In this document: piece by piece, positions 23,468-32,364 of the stretch
How the letters are laid out: every line of letters begins with the position of its first letter
How positions within the stretch are numbered: the stretch's first letter is position 1
Assembly (NCBI RefSeq): GCF_000955955.1
Contig: NZ_JYJG01000069.1
Span: 20,271-84,270, forward strand
Direction: 5' to 3'
Origin: Lentzea aerocolonigenes
GTDB taxonomy: Bacteria; Actinomycetota; Actinomycetes; Mycobacteriales; Pseudonocardiaceae
DNA length: 64,000 nucleotides
Notes under the pieces: model-generated
Seen by the model: only the letters and a program-made list of their open reading frames with translations
Told to the model about the DNA's origin: nothing
The model's database searches: none
Translations under genes and position numbers: made by a program

Positions 23468-24669
23468 GAAGGCGGAGCTTCCTCACGGCAAGCGCCCTGT
23501 CCGTCCCCCTCGTCAGCACTGCAACCGCCAACGCGACACCGAGGCTCTCCACCGGCGCTGAGCAACTCGCGAACGACGGCTGGCGCAAGCTCAAGGGCCG
23601 CAAGGTCGGCGTGCTCACGAACCCGACTGGCATCCTCAGGGACCAGACCCACATCGTCGACTCTATGGTCGCCCACGACGCCAAACCGACAGCCGTCTTC
23701 GGACCAGAGCACGGCTTCCGCGGCACGGCACAGGCCGGCGGTTCGGAGGGCGACTACGCCGACCCGCGCACCGGAATCCCGGTGTACGACACGTACCAAG
23801 CCTCCCCCGCGAAGATCCAGGCGATGTTCGCCAAGGCGGGCATCGACACGGTCGTGTTCGACATCGCGGACGTGGGCGCGCGCTTCTACACGTACATCTG
23901 GTCGCTGTACCAAGCGATGGAAGCGGCGCAGAACCTGGACTTCATCGTCCTCGACCGCCCGAACCCCACCGGCGGCAACGCGAACGGCCCGCAACTCGAC
24001 CCTGCTTACGCCACGTTCGTCGGCCTGAAGCCGATCGTCCAGCAGCACGGCATGACCGTCGGCGAACTGGCCCGCTTCTTCAAGGGCGAGTTCGACCTCA
24101 AACCCGAGCTGGAAGTCGTCAACGTCAAGGGCTGGCGCAGGAACCAGCTCGACACCGGCCTCCCGTGGGTCCCGCCGAGCCCGAACATGCCCACCCAGGA
24201 CACCGCGCTCGTCTACCCCGGCACGTGCCTGTTCGAAGGCACAACCCTCTCAGAGGGCCGTGGCACCACCCGCCCGTTCGAAACCGTTGGCGCACCAGGG
24301 ATCGACTGGCGCTGGGCCGAACAACTCAACGCGCTCGGCCTCAAGGGCGTGCGGTTCCGCGAGACCTACTTCGCGCCGACGTTCAACAAGTTCCAGGGCA
24401 AGACCTGCGGCGGTGTCACCTTGCACGTCACCAACGCAGCCGAGTTCGACGCCATCAAAGCGGCCGTAGCCATGCTGATCACCGCGAAGTCGTTGTACCC
24501 CAGCGTGTTCGCGTGGCGGCCGGACAACTGGATCGACAAGCTCAGCGGCTCCGACAGGCTCCGCAAGATGATCGACGCCCAGGCCGGACTGGACGAGATC
24601 GTCGGCGCGTGGCACCAGGAGCTCCAGCAGTTCCGCCGCACCCGCCTGCCCTACCTGCGCTACCGGTGA
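23464..24669 (+). CDS. namZ: Exo-beta-N-acetylmuramidase NamZ (DUF1343)
   Basis: About 401 aa. N-terminus VRRRSFLTASALSVPLV is a probable twin-arginine signal. DUF1343 motifs: GVLTNPTGI, VFGPEHGFRG, DIADVGARFYTYIWSLY, DRPNPTGG, and the late LFEGTTLSEGRGTTRPFE. DUF1343 was shown in B. subtilis (YbbC) to be an exo-lytic MurNAc hydrolase acting with NagZ. GTGA overlap with nagZ supports a shared pathway: alternating release of MurNAc and GlcNAc from glycan chains. Confidence 0.92.
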   Translation: MRRRSFLTASALSVPLVSTATANATPRLSTGAEQLANDGWRKLKGRKVGVLTNPTGILRDQTHIVDSMVAHDAKPTAVFGPEHGFRGTAQAGGSEGDYADPRTGIPVYDTYQASPAKIQAMFAKAGIDTVVFDIADVGARFYTYIWSLYQAMEAAQNLDFIVLDRPNPTGGNANGPQLDPAYATFVGLKPIVQQHGMTVGELARFFKGEFDLKPELEVVNVKGWRRNQLDTGLPWVPPSPNMPTQDTALVYPGTCLFEGTTLSEGRGTTRPFETVGAPGIDWRWAEQLNALGLKGVRFRETYFAPTFNKFQGKTCGGVTLHVTNAAEFDAIKAAVAMLITAKSLYPSVFAWRPDNWIDKLSGSDRLRKMIDAQAGLDEIVGAWHQELQQFRRTRLPYLRYR

Positions 24670-24676
24670 GGACGCC

Positions 24677-26200
24677 ATGCTCATCCCTGCACTGGCCGTC
24701 GCGGTCGTGACGGCCGTGATCCCCGGCCACTTCGACCAGCCCCAGGACGGTTTCGCGCACCCCTGGACAACCCTGCGCGAGTCCAACCCGTACTGGGCCA
24801 ACCTGGCCCCGGAGCCGATCAACGCGGCCCTGCGCCAGCTCCGCGACTTCCAGAAACCCCAGGCCAACGGCAAACCGCTGTTCGCCGGCGCGGTCACGAT
24901 GCTCGTGCACGACGGCAAGATCGTCACGCACGACCGCACCGGCTACGCGGTCCTGTACGAGGACCAGCAAACCCAGCTGCCAGAAGAAGAACGCGTCCCG
25001 ATGCAGAAGGACACGATCTTCGACCTCGCCTCGATCTCCAAGCTCTTCACGTCGATCGCGGTGATCCAGCAGGTGGAACAAGGCCGCGTCGAGATCGATG
25101 AACGCGTCGCCACCTACCTGCCCGAGTTCGGCGTCAACGGCAAGGAGAACATCACCGTCAAGCAGCTCCTCACCCACACGAGCGGCCTCGAACCGTTCAT
25201 CCCGCTGTGGAAGCTGTACCCGGACATCCCGAGCCGCGTCAAAGCCGTGATGGACGTGAAGCCGAAGTCCACGCCCGGCACCACGTACGTCTACTCCGAC
25301 CTGAACCTGATCACGCTCGGCGAGCTCGTCCACAAGGTGAGCGGGAAGCGTCTCGACGAAGCAGTGCGAGACGGCATCACCAAGCCGCTCAACATGAAGG
25401 ACACCGGCTACAACCCGAAGGCCCGCAACCGCACGGCCGCAACGGAGTTCCAGACCGCACCACCACGCGGCATGGTCCGCGGCGAGGTGCACGACGAGAA
25501 CTCGTGGTCCCTCGGCGGAGTCGCCGGCCACGCGGGCGTCTTCGGCACCGCCAAGGACCTCGCGATCCTCGGCCAGACCATCCTCAACGGCGGCACGTAC
25601 AACGGCCGCAGGATCCTCAGCGAGCACTCCGTCGAGCTGATGCTGACGAACTTCAACCAGCAGTTCCCGGACAACGACCACGGCCTCGGCTTCGAGCTCA
25701 ACCAGCGCTGGTACATGGGCGGGCTGAGCAGTCCGGGCACCGCGGGCCACACCGGCTACACCGGCACGTCGTTCGTGATCGACAAGGCCTCCCGGTCGAT
25801 CGCGATCCTGCTGACCAACCGCGTGCACCCGTCCCGCGACTGGGGCAGCATCAACCCGGCTCGCCGCGCTGTCGCCGACGGCCTGGCCAACGCCCTCGCA
25901 GTCCAGTCGCGCGGAAAGCAATGGCGCGCAACGACGAACGGCGGCACTCTCACCGCGGAACGCCCGGTCGAGATCTTCGTGGACGTCGACAAGGGCGACA
26001 AGCTGACCGTCCAGCACTGGAACGGCACGGCCTGGCAGGACGCGACGACCATCACGACGACCGAACGCCGTTGGGTGCCAACGGAACCCGTCAAGTCCAG
26101 GTTCGTCTACACCAAGGCAGGCCAGTACAACGGCCGTGGCGTCTACGTCCACGCCCGTGGCGAAGTCACCGCGGAAGGCTGGTCAGCAGCACGCCGCTAG
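24677..26200 (+). CDS. Beta-lactamase-fold serine hydrolase (YbbE-like)
   Basis: About 507 aa, 7 bp after namZ. Hydrophobic N-terminus MLIPALAVAVVTAVIPG, probably an uncleaved anchor or signal. Serine beta-lactamase/class C motifs: SISK for the catalytic Ser-x-x-Lys, YSDLN for Y-x-N, and HTG near GHTGYTGTSF for the KTG triad. About 90 C-terminal residues form an extra beta-rich domain. In B. subtilis the MurNAc operon also carries a beta-lactamase-like gene. Likely acts on muropeptide stems; activity as an amidase or esterase is unproven. Confidence 0.87.
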   Translation: MLIPALAVAVVTAVIPGHFDQPQDGFAHPWTTLRESNPYWANLAPEPINAALRQLRDFQKPQANGKPLFAGAVTMLVHDGKIVTHDRTGYAVLYEDQQTQLPEEERVPMQKDTIFDLASISKLFTSIAVIQQVEQGRVEIDERVATYLPEFGVNGKENITVKQLLTHTSGLEPFIPLWKLYPDIPSRVKAVMDVKPKSTPGTTYVYSDLNLITLGELVHKVSGKRLDEAVRDGITKPLNMKDTGYNPKARNRTAATEFQTAPPRGMVRGEVHDENSWSLGGVAGHAGVFGTAKDLAILGQTILNGGTYNGRRILSEHSVELMLTNFNQQFPDNDHGLGFELNQRWYMGGLSSPGTAGHTGYTGTSFVIDKASRSIAILLTNRVHPSRDWGSINPARRAVADGLANALAVQSRGKQWRATTNGGTLTAERPVEIFVDVDKGDKLTVQHWNGTAWQDATTITTTERRWVPTEPVKSRFVYTKAGQYNGRGVYVHARGEVTAEGWSAARR

Positions 26201-27520
26201 CACCTCGGTGAACAGAGGGAGAGCCCGCGGAAACGCGGGCTGTCCAAAACTGATCACGATCCCCGTGCGGTCGTCGTCGCTCTGCTCGTGCCGGAACCAC
26301 GAGAGAGGGCTGACCTCGATCCCACGCTCACGTGCCATCTGCACGATGGCCTCGTCGTGTGGGGTTTCCAGCACCGCGTGCATCCCTGCCGCGATGCCGG
26401 ACACCTTCACGTACGGCGACACGGCCTCAACGAGCCGGTCACGCCGCCGCTGGTACTCCAATCGCATCCGCCGCACGTGGCTGTCGTACGCCCCGCACTC
26501 CAGGAAGTCGGCCAACGTCAGCTGATCCAACATCGAGATGTACTGCTCGCGGTCCGTCTTCAACGCCAGAATCGGGTCCACGAACCGGTCCGGCAACACC
26601 ATCCAGGCGATCCGCAACGCCGGTGACAACGCCTTGCTCGACGTGCCCAGATAGACGACGTGCTCGGGATCCAGCCCCTGCACCGCCCCGACCGGCTGCC
26701 GGTCGTAGCGGAACTCGCCGTCGTAGTCGTCCTCCAGCACAACGCCACCAACGCGCCGTGCCCACTCCACCGCCGACGCGCGCCGTCGTGGGTGCAGAGG
26801 GCCGCCCAACGGGAACTGGTGCGCGGGCGTCAAAACAACCGCACGCCGGTCATCAGGCAGCTGCTCGGTGTTCGCGCCGTGCTCGTCCACCAACAACGGT
26901 TCCGTCGCTGTCCACAACGACTGGTGGAACTGCAGCCCGTACTCCTCGACGACGACCGGTGGCTTCAAAAGCCGGTTGAACATCCGGATGCCATCGGCGA
27001 ACCCCGAGCACACCACGATCCGCTCGGGATCGGCCCGCACACCCCGTGCCCGTGCCAGGTACTCGGCCAGCGCGGTCCGCAGCTCGATCCGCCCCTGCGG
27101 GTCGCCAGGCCCGAACGCCTCCGCGGGCGCCGCCGTCAACGCCCGGCGCGTCGACCGGATCCACTCGGTGCGCGGGAACTCGGTGACGTCCGGCGCGCTC
27201 TCGGAGAGGTCGAACTGCACAGCCGGGCCGATGACCCGCCGCGTCTTCGGTGGCGGCGGCTCAACCCGTTGCGCCACAACGGTCCCCGAACCCTGCCGCG
27301 CGGTCAGCCAGCCCTCTGCCACGAGCTCCGCGTACGCCTCGGCCACGGTGTTCCGCGCGATCCCCAGGTCAGCGGCCAACGACCGCGAGGCGGGCAGGCG
27401 GGTCCCGGGAGGCAGGCGAGCCGAGCGGACGGCTTCCCGCAGCGACGCCGTCAACCTGTGCCGCAGACCACCCGGACCGGACAAGTCCAGGTGGAAGTCA
27501 AGATTGGCCCACGATTCCAC
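26183..27520 (-). CDS. MocR-type (GntR-aminotransferase) regulator
   Basis: About 445 aa. N-terminal winged HTH (LPASRSLAADLGIARNTVAE, GWLTARQGSGT), then a fold-type I aminotransferase domain with the PLP lysine in YLGTSSKALSPALRIAW and Asp in EDDYDGEFRY. MocR proteins such as PdxR use PLP or amino-acid adducts as effectors. GTG 27520 chosen. Divergent from the AhpD-like gene, which is its most likely target; it converges on the serine hydrolase with an 18-bp overlap. Confidence 0.9.
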   Translation of the reverse strand: MESWANLDFHLDLSGPGGLRHRLTASLREAVRSARLPPGTRLPASRSLAADLGIARNTVAEAYAELVAEGWLTARQGSGTVVAQRVEPPPPKTRRVIGPAVQFDLSESAPDVTEFPRTEWIRSTRRALTAAPAEAFGPGDPQGRIELRTALAEYLARARGVRADPERIVVCSGFADGIRMFNRLLKPPVVVEEYGLQFHQSLWTATEPLLVDEHGANTEQLPDDRRAVVLTPAHQFPLGGPLHPRRRASAVEWARRVGGVVLEDDYDGEFRYDRQPVGAVQGLDPEHVVYLGTSSKALSPALRIAWMVLPDRFVDPILALKTDREQYISMLDQLTLADFLECGAYDSHVRRMRLEYQRRRDRLVEAVSPYVKVSGIAAGMHAVLETPHDEAIVQMARERGIEVSPLSWFRHEQSDDDRTGIVISFGQPAFPRALPLFTEVLAACC

Positions 27521-27557
27521 TACTGGATTGCACCATGCCGAGGGCCAATGTGCGGCA

Positions 27558-27563
27558 TAGGTT
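27558..27563 (+). promoter_or_regulatory. -10 box of the AhpD-like gene, probably leaderless
   Basis: TAGGTT sits 6 nt before ATG 27570. The partial inverted repeat ATGCCG/CGGCAT around 27535-27558 may be the site for the divergent MocR regulator. Confidence 0.45.
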
Positions 27564-27569
27564 TGATGC

Positions 27570-28016
27570 ATGACGAACCGCATCAACCTCGCCAAGAAGG
27601 CCCCGAAGGTCTACCGCGCCATGATCGCTCTGGACGCCGCCGCCGGCGAGGGCATCGACGAGAACCTCGCCGAGCTGGTCCGGATTCGGGCGTCGCAGCT
27701 CAACCACTGCGCCTATTGCATCAACATGCACACCGCCGACGCCCGCAAGAAGGGCGAGACGGAGGCCCGCATCTACCTGCTCAGCGCGTGGCAGGAGGCA
27801 GGCGACATCTACACCGAGAAGGAGCAGGCCGCGCTACTGCTGACCGAGGCCATCACGGTGATGAGCAGCCACGAGTACGTGAGTGACGAGGTCTACGCGC
27901 AGGCCGCGAAGCACTTCGAAGAGGAGGAGCTCGCACAGCTCATCGCGCTCATCTTCACCATCAACTCGTGGAACCGGATCGCGGTGTCCACTCGGATGGC
28001 TCCCGACGTTCACTGA
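27570..28016 (+). CDS. Carboxymuconolactone decarboxylase / AhpD-like protein
   Basis: 148 aa. The AhpD-type redox signature is QLNHCAYCINMHTADA (C-x-x-C-x3-H) preceded by a conserved Glu in LAELVRIRAS. Such proteins act as peroxidases or disulfide reductants rather than decarboxylases. Leaderless ATG. Divergent from the MocR regulator, so likely under its control; the role within the amino-sugar region is unclear and it may be an independent unit. Confidence 0.9.
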   Translation: MTNRINLAKKAPKVYRAMIALDAAAGEGIDENLAELVRIRASQLNHCAYCINMHTADARKKGETEARIYLLSAWQEAGDIYTEKEQAALLLTEAITVMSSHEYVSDEVYAQAAKHFEEEELAQLIALIFTINSWNRIAVSTRMAPDVH

Positions 28017-28052
28017 GCTCGCGCCGAGAGAGTGACTTTCGGGCACAGTCCG

Positions 28053-28081
28053 TTGACCCTCGCAGTGGCGGTTAGTAAGTT
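28053..28081 (+). promoter_or_regulatory. murR promoter, leaderless
   Basis: TTGACC (28053-28058), 17-bp spacer, TAAGTT (28076-28081), then 6 nt to GTG 28088. This is the clearest leaderless promoter in the window. The boxes match those upstream of nagZ. Confidence 0.7.
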
Positions 28082-28087
28082 TCCCAC

Positions 28088-29008
28088 GTGTCCACTGAGA
28101 GCAGTGCCGAATCCAGTCCGCTGGTGAAGATCCGGTCGTTGCTGCCGGGCCTCGCGCGCGCCGAGCAGCGCGTCGCGAAGGTGGTGCTGGAGAACCCGGG
28201 GACGGTCGCGCACCGCAGCATCACCGAGGTCGCCGAGCAGGCGGGCACGAGTGAGACGACGGTGACGCGGTTCTGCAAGGCCATCGGCGTCGGCGGGTAC
28301 CCGGAGCTGCGCATCGCGCTCGCCGCCGACACCGCTCGCAGCCAGGCCAGGGCCAACCACGACATGGGCGGCGACATCGGCCCGGGAGACGACCTCAAGC
28401 AGGTCGTCGGCAAGGTCGCGTTCGCCGACGCCCGCGCCGTCGAGGAGACTGCGGAGCAGCTCGACATCGAGTCGCTCGACAAGGTCGTCCAGGCGGTCGC
28501 GGGCGCCCGTCGCGTCGACGTCTACGGCTTCGGTGCCAGCGCTTTCGTGGCGTTCGACCTGCAGCAGAAGCTGCACCGCATCGGCCTGACCTGCTTCGCG
28601 TGGAACGACACGCACATCGCGCTGACCTCCGCCGCCGTGCTGACCGGCGCGGACGTGGCCGTCGGCATCTCGCACACCGGCTCGACCGCGGAGACCGTCG
28701 AGGCGCTGCGGGTGGCCAAGGAGGCCGGCGCCACCACGGTCGCGCTGACGAACTTCCCGCGCTCCCCGATCACCGAGGTCGCCGACCTCGTGCTGACCAC
28801 GGCCGCGCGCGAGACCACGTTCCGCTCCGGCGCGATGGCCAGCCGCATCGCGCAGCTGACCGTGATCGACTGCCTGTTCATCGGCGTCGCCCAGCACCAC
28901 GTCGACTCGGCGAAGACGGCGCTGGAGGCGACCTACGAAGCGGTGTCCGGCCACCGGCTCGGCGCGAGACCAGACGGCCGCCGACGGCCACGGGAGACGA
29001 CTAAATGA
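28088..29008 (+). CDS. murR: RpiR-family regulator with SIS domain (MurR-like)
   Basis: About 306 aa. N-terminal HTH_6 (EVAEQAGTSETTVTRFCKAI), C-terminal SIS sugar-phosphate domain (VDVYGFGASAFVAFDLQQKL; GISHTGSTAETVEAL). Overlaps murQ by ATGA, which is the usual murR-murQ pairing; MurR senses MurNAc-6-phosphate in E. coli. Likely controls murQ and possibly the nagZ-namZ operon. GTG 28088 is placed at the promoter-defined 5' end. Confidence 0.9.
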   Translation: MSTESSAESSPLVKIRSLLPGLARAEQRVAKVVLENPGTVAHRSITEVAEQAGTSETTVTRFCKAIGVGGYPELRIALAADTARSQARANHDMGGDIGPGDDLKQVVGKVAFADARAVEETAEQLDIESLDKVVQAVAGARRVDVYGFGASAFVAFDLQQKLHRIGLTCFAWNDTHIALTSAAVLTGADVAVGISHTGSTAETVEALRVAKEAGATTVALTNFPRSPITEVADLVLTTAARETTFRSGAMASRIAQLTVIDCLFIGVAQHHVDSAKTALEATYEAVSGHRLGARPDGRRRPRETTK

Positions 29009-29916
29009 TCTCCCCCCGGAACGGTGTGGTGGTGCGCGTGGAATCTCCGACGGAGCAACGGAACCCTCGCACGACCGACATCGACCGGGTCCCCACGATC
29101 GACGTGCTGCGGATGATCAACGACGAGGACCGCACGGTCCCGTCCGCGGTCGCCGCGGCACTGCCGGAACTGGCTCGCGCGGTCGACCTCGGCGTCACCG
29201 CGATCATGTCCGGCGGCCGCGTGCACTACGTCGGCGCGGGCACGTCCGGGCGACTGGCAACGCTGGACGCCGCCGAACTGGTGCCCACGTTCAACGTCCC
29301 GGCCGACTGGTTCGTCGCCCACCACGCGGGCGGCTCCGAGGCCCTCGTCCGCGCGGTCGAGGAGGTCGAGGACAGCTCCGGCGCAGCCCAGATCCGCCGC
29401 GACGCCACACCGAAAGACCTGGTCGTGGGCGTGACGGCGTCCGGGCGCACGCCGTTCGTGATCGGTGCGCTGGAAGAGGCGCAAGCGCTTGGCGCCCACA
29501 CCGTGCTGGTGTCGAACAACGCGTCGGTGCCGATCACGCCGGACGTGCTCGTCGCGTTGGACACCGGCCCGGAAGCCATCGCCGGATCGACGCGGATGAA
29601 GGCGGGGTCGGCCCAGAAGCTGGTCCTGACCTCGTTCTCCACCGCGGTGATGATCAAGCTCGGCCGCACCTACTCGAACCTGATGGTCAGCATGCGGGCG
29701 ACGAACGCGAAGCTGCGCGGCCGCACGATCCGGATCCTGCACGAGGCCACCGGGCTGCCTGAGAACGACTGCGCGCAGGCGTTGGCGGACGCGGCAGGCG
29801 ACCTCAAGGTGGCGCTGGTGCACCTGCTGTCGGGCGAACCGACCGAACGTGCGGCCGCCGCCCTCGAGGACACGAAGGGGCACGTCCGCAACGCGCTGGA
29901 CCGGCTAGCCGGGTAG
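29005..29916 (+). CDS. murQ: N-acetylmuramic acid 6-phosphate etherase
   Basis: 303 aa. Cleaves the lactyl ether of MurNAc-6-P to give GlcNAc-6-P and D-lactate in the cytoplasm. SIS motifs VHYVGAGTSGRLATLDAAE and the MurQ signature TGPEAIAGSTRMKAGSAQK are intact. Its C-terminus overlaps the convergent Lrp gene by 12 bp. No MurNAc kinase or PTS component is seen nearby, so uptake and phosphorylation must be encoded elsewhere. Confidence 0.96.
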   Translation: MISPRNGVVVRVESPTEQRNPRTTDIDRVPTIDVLRMINDEDRTVPSAVAAALPELARAVDLGVTAIMSGGRVHYVGAGTSGRLATLDAAELVPTFNVPADWFVAHHAGGSEALVRAVEEVEDSSGAAQIRRDATPKDLVVGVTASGRTPFVIGALEEAQALGAHTVLVSNNASVPITPDVLVALDTGPEAIAGSTRMKAGSAQKLVLTSFSTAVMIKLGRTYSNLMVSMRATNAKLRGRTIRILHEATGLPENDCAQALADAAGDLKVALVHLLSGEPTERAAAALEDTKGHVRNALDRLAG

Positions 29917-30345
29917 GACGGGACGCCACGGGATCGGCGTCGACAGCACCATCGCGCTCGACGTCTCCCCGTGCGCGGCCAGCCGGACGAGCAGCCGTTC
30001 CAACTCGATGATCGACGTCGTGACCACCTTCACCACCGAGCAGATCTCTCCGGTCAGCCGCACCACTTCGACCACCTCGGGAACGTCGTCGAGCAGCTCC
30101 GGGTGGACCGTGATGCACCGCGGGCCGTAGCACTTCATGCGCACCAACGCGACGACCGGACGTCCGACGACGGTGGGGTCGACCACGGCGCGATAGCCGG
30201 TGATCGCGCCCATGTTCTCGAGCCGGCGGACCCGTTGGGCGACCGTCGGCGGGGAGACGTGCACGCGTCGTGCGAGTTCGTTGTACGACAGGCGCGCATC
30301 CTCTTGGAGGGCCTCCAACAGGGCCTTGTCGACCTCGTCCAACAT
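29905..30345 (-). CDS. Lrp/AsnC-family regulator
   Basis: About 146 aa starting MLDEVDKALLEALQEDARLS. HTH is YNELARRVHVSPPTVAQRVR, followed by a RAM effector domain. Divergent from kynA with about 100 bp between them, so it probably senses tryptophan or a kynurenine and controls kynAU. ATG 30345 is chosen over a start at 30378 that would add a non-homologous tail. Confidence 0.9.
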   Translation of the reverse strand: MLDEVDKALLEALQEDARLSYNELARRVHVSPPTVAQRVRRLENMGAITGYRAVVDPTVVGRPVVALVRMKCYGPRCITVHPELLDDVPEVVEVVRLTGEICSVVKVVTTSIIELERLLVRLAAHGETSSAMVLSTPIPWRPVLPG

Positions 30346-30451
30346 GAACGCAAAGCTACTCGCCGATCTGCTTTGCAATCAGAAGAAGTTCGAGCCGAAC
30401 GCCTTTCGTCGTCCATTCAGGTGACGAGGTCCAGGCAGGAGGATTGAAGGC

Positions 30452-31267
30452 ATGAGCTGCCCCGTGTCCCCCAAGCTGGATTTCGGCGGCACCACGCCGT
30501 ACGAGGACTACGTGCACGCGTCGGTGTTGCACACCCTTCAACAGCAGTGGTCCAAGGACCCGCGCGAGATGTCGTTCCTGGTCATCACGCAGGTCATGGA
30601 GCTGTACTTCGGCCTGCTGTGCTTCGAGTGGCGGCAGGCCCAGACCGAACTCCGAGCGGACGACCTGAAAGCCGCCGTGCGCACACTGCGCAGGTCGGAT
30701 CTGCATCTGCAGGCGCTGTCTGCGGCGTGGCGGCCGATCGCGCGCATGACGCCCACCGAGTTCAACTCGTTCCGCGACGCACTGGGCGAGGGCTCCGGCT
30801 TCCAGTCGGGCATGTACCGCGAGATGGAGTTCCTGCTCGGCGAGAAGTCCGCGTCGATGCTCGTGCCGCACCGCGCGGTGCCCGCGATGCACGCGCAACT
30901 GGAGGAGTCGCTCGGGAAGCCCTCGCTGTACGACGACGTGCTGGCGGCGTTGAAGCGTCGCGGGTTCGACATCCCGGCCGAGGTGCTCGAACGCGACCTG
31001 ACCAAGGCCTACGAACCGTCGGCCGAGGTCGAGCAGGTGTGGGCGGAGATCTACCGCGGCGACGACCGCGACCTGCTCGAACTCGGGGAGGCCCTGACCG
31101 ACATCGCCGAGGAGTTCGCGCGCTGGCGGTATGACCACCTGCTCGCGACCCGGCGTTCGATGGGAGCGAAGGTCGGCACCGGTGGGTCCGCTGGTGTTGC
31201 CTGGCTGGAGAAGCGCACCCAACGAGCGGTGTTCCCCGAGCTGTGGACTGCCAGGAGCTACGTGTGA
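30452..31267 (+). CDS. kynA: Tryptophan 2,3-dioxygenase
   Basis: 271 aa heme enzyme that opens the indole ring of L-tryptophan to N-formylkynurenine. TDO motifs: LDFGGTTPYEDYVH, FLVITQVMELYFGLL, SGFQSGMYREMEF, and the heme-side WRYDHLLATRRSMGAKVGTG. Overlaps kynU by GTGA. No kynurenine formamidase gene is in the window. Confidence 0.96.
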   Translation: MSCPVSPKLDFGGTTPYEDYVHASVLHTLQQQWSKDPREMSFLVITQVMELYFGLLCFEWRQAQTELRADDLKAAVRTLRRSDLHLQALSAAWRPIARMTPTEFNSFRDALGEGSGFQSGMYREMEFLLGEKSASMLVPHRAVPAMHAQLEESLGKPSLYDDVLAALKRRGFDIPAEVLERDLTKAYEPSAEVEQVWAEIYRGDDRDLLELGEALTDIAEEFARWRYDHLLATRRSMGAKVGTGGSAGVAWLEKRTQRAVFPELWTARSYV

Positions 31268-32364
31268 AGCGCGAGCTGTTCGACCTTCCCGAAGGTGTCA
31301 TCTACCTCGACGGCAACTCGCTCGGCGCACCGCCGAAGCACGTCGCCGAACGCATGCAGGAAGTCGTCAAACACCAGTGGGGCACCCGGCTGATCAGGTC
31401 GTGGTCGGAGGGCTGGTGGGAGGCGCCGCAACGGATCGGCGACCGCATCGGCCGGCTGATCGGAGCGGCTCCCGGCCAGGTCGTGGTCGGTGACTCCACG
31501 TCGGTCAACGTCTTCAAGGCGTTGATGGGAGCCGTGAAAGGGACCAGCCGCACGGAGATCGTGTGCGACGAGTCGACGTTCCCGACCGACGGGTACATCG
31601 CGCAGTCCGTGGCCTCGTTGACAGGGCTGAAGATCCGGGCCGCGCGTCCGTCCTCTTTGGATCTCACCGAGGACACGGCCGTAGTGCTGCTCAACCACGT
31701 CGACTACCGGACCGGCGAGCTGCAGGACATGAAGGCGCTCACCGAGCGGGCGCATGATGTTGGCGCACAGGTGGTCTGGGACCTCTGCCACAGCGCGGGC
31801 GTGCTGCCGATCGAGCTGGACGCGCTGAACGTCGACTTCGCCATCGGCTGCACCTACAAGTTCCTCAACGGCGGACCTGGCTCACCCGCGTTCATTTACG
31901 TGCCGAAGCACAGGCAGAGCACGTTCGAGAACCCGTTGTCGGGCTGGAACGGGCACCGCGAGCCGTTCGCGATGGCGGCGAGCTACGAACCCGATCCCGG
32001 CATCGTGCGAGCGCGGGTCGGCACGCCGGACATCCTGTCGATGCTGGCGTTGGACGCCTCGCTGGACGTGTGGGACGACGTCGATCTGCACGAACTGCGT
32101 GAGCGCGGCCTCAAGCTCACCCAGTTGTTCCGCGAGCACGTCGAGAAGCTCACGAACCTCGAAGTGATCACACCCGAGGTGCGCGGCAACCAGGTCTCGG
32201 TGCGCTGCCCGGACGCCCGCGAGGTCATGGACGAACTGATCGCGCGGGGCGTCATCGGCGACCACCGGCCGCCGGACATCCTCCGCTTCGGGTTCGCGCC
32301 GCTCTACGTGACGGACGAGGAAGCGATCAAGGCCGCCGAAGTTCTGGCTGAGATCACCCGGTGA
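31264..32364 (+). CDS. kynU: Kynureninase
   Basis: About 366 aa PLP enzyme converting kynurenine to anthranilate and alanine. YLDGNSLGAPPK near the start, WDLCHSAGVLPIEL, and CTYKFLNGGPGSPAF with the PLP lysine. GTG 31264 overlaps the kynA stop. Convergent with the next gene with an 11-bp overlap. Anthranilate may feed catabolism or secondary metabolism. Confidence 0.95.
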   Translation: MKRELFDLPEGVIYLDGNSLGAPPKHVAERMQEVVKHQWGTRLIRSWSEGWWEAPQRIGDRIGRLIGAAPGQVVVGDSTSVNVFKALMGAVKGTSRTEIVCDESTFPTDGYIAQSVASLTGLKIRAARPSSLDLTEDTAVVLLNHVDYRTGELQDMKALTERAHDVGAQVVWDLCHSAGVLPIELDALNVDFAIGCTYKFLNGGPGSPAFIYVPKHRQSTFENPLSGWNGHREPFAMAASYEPDPGIVRARVGTPDILSMLALDASLDVWDDVDLHELRERGLKLTQLFREHVEKLTNLEVITPEVRGNQVSVRCPDAREVMDELIARGVIGDHRPPDILRFGFAPLYVTDEEAIKAAEVLAEITR

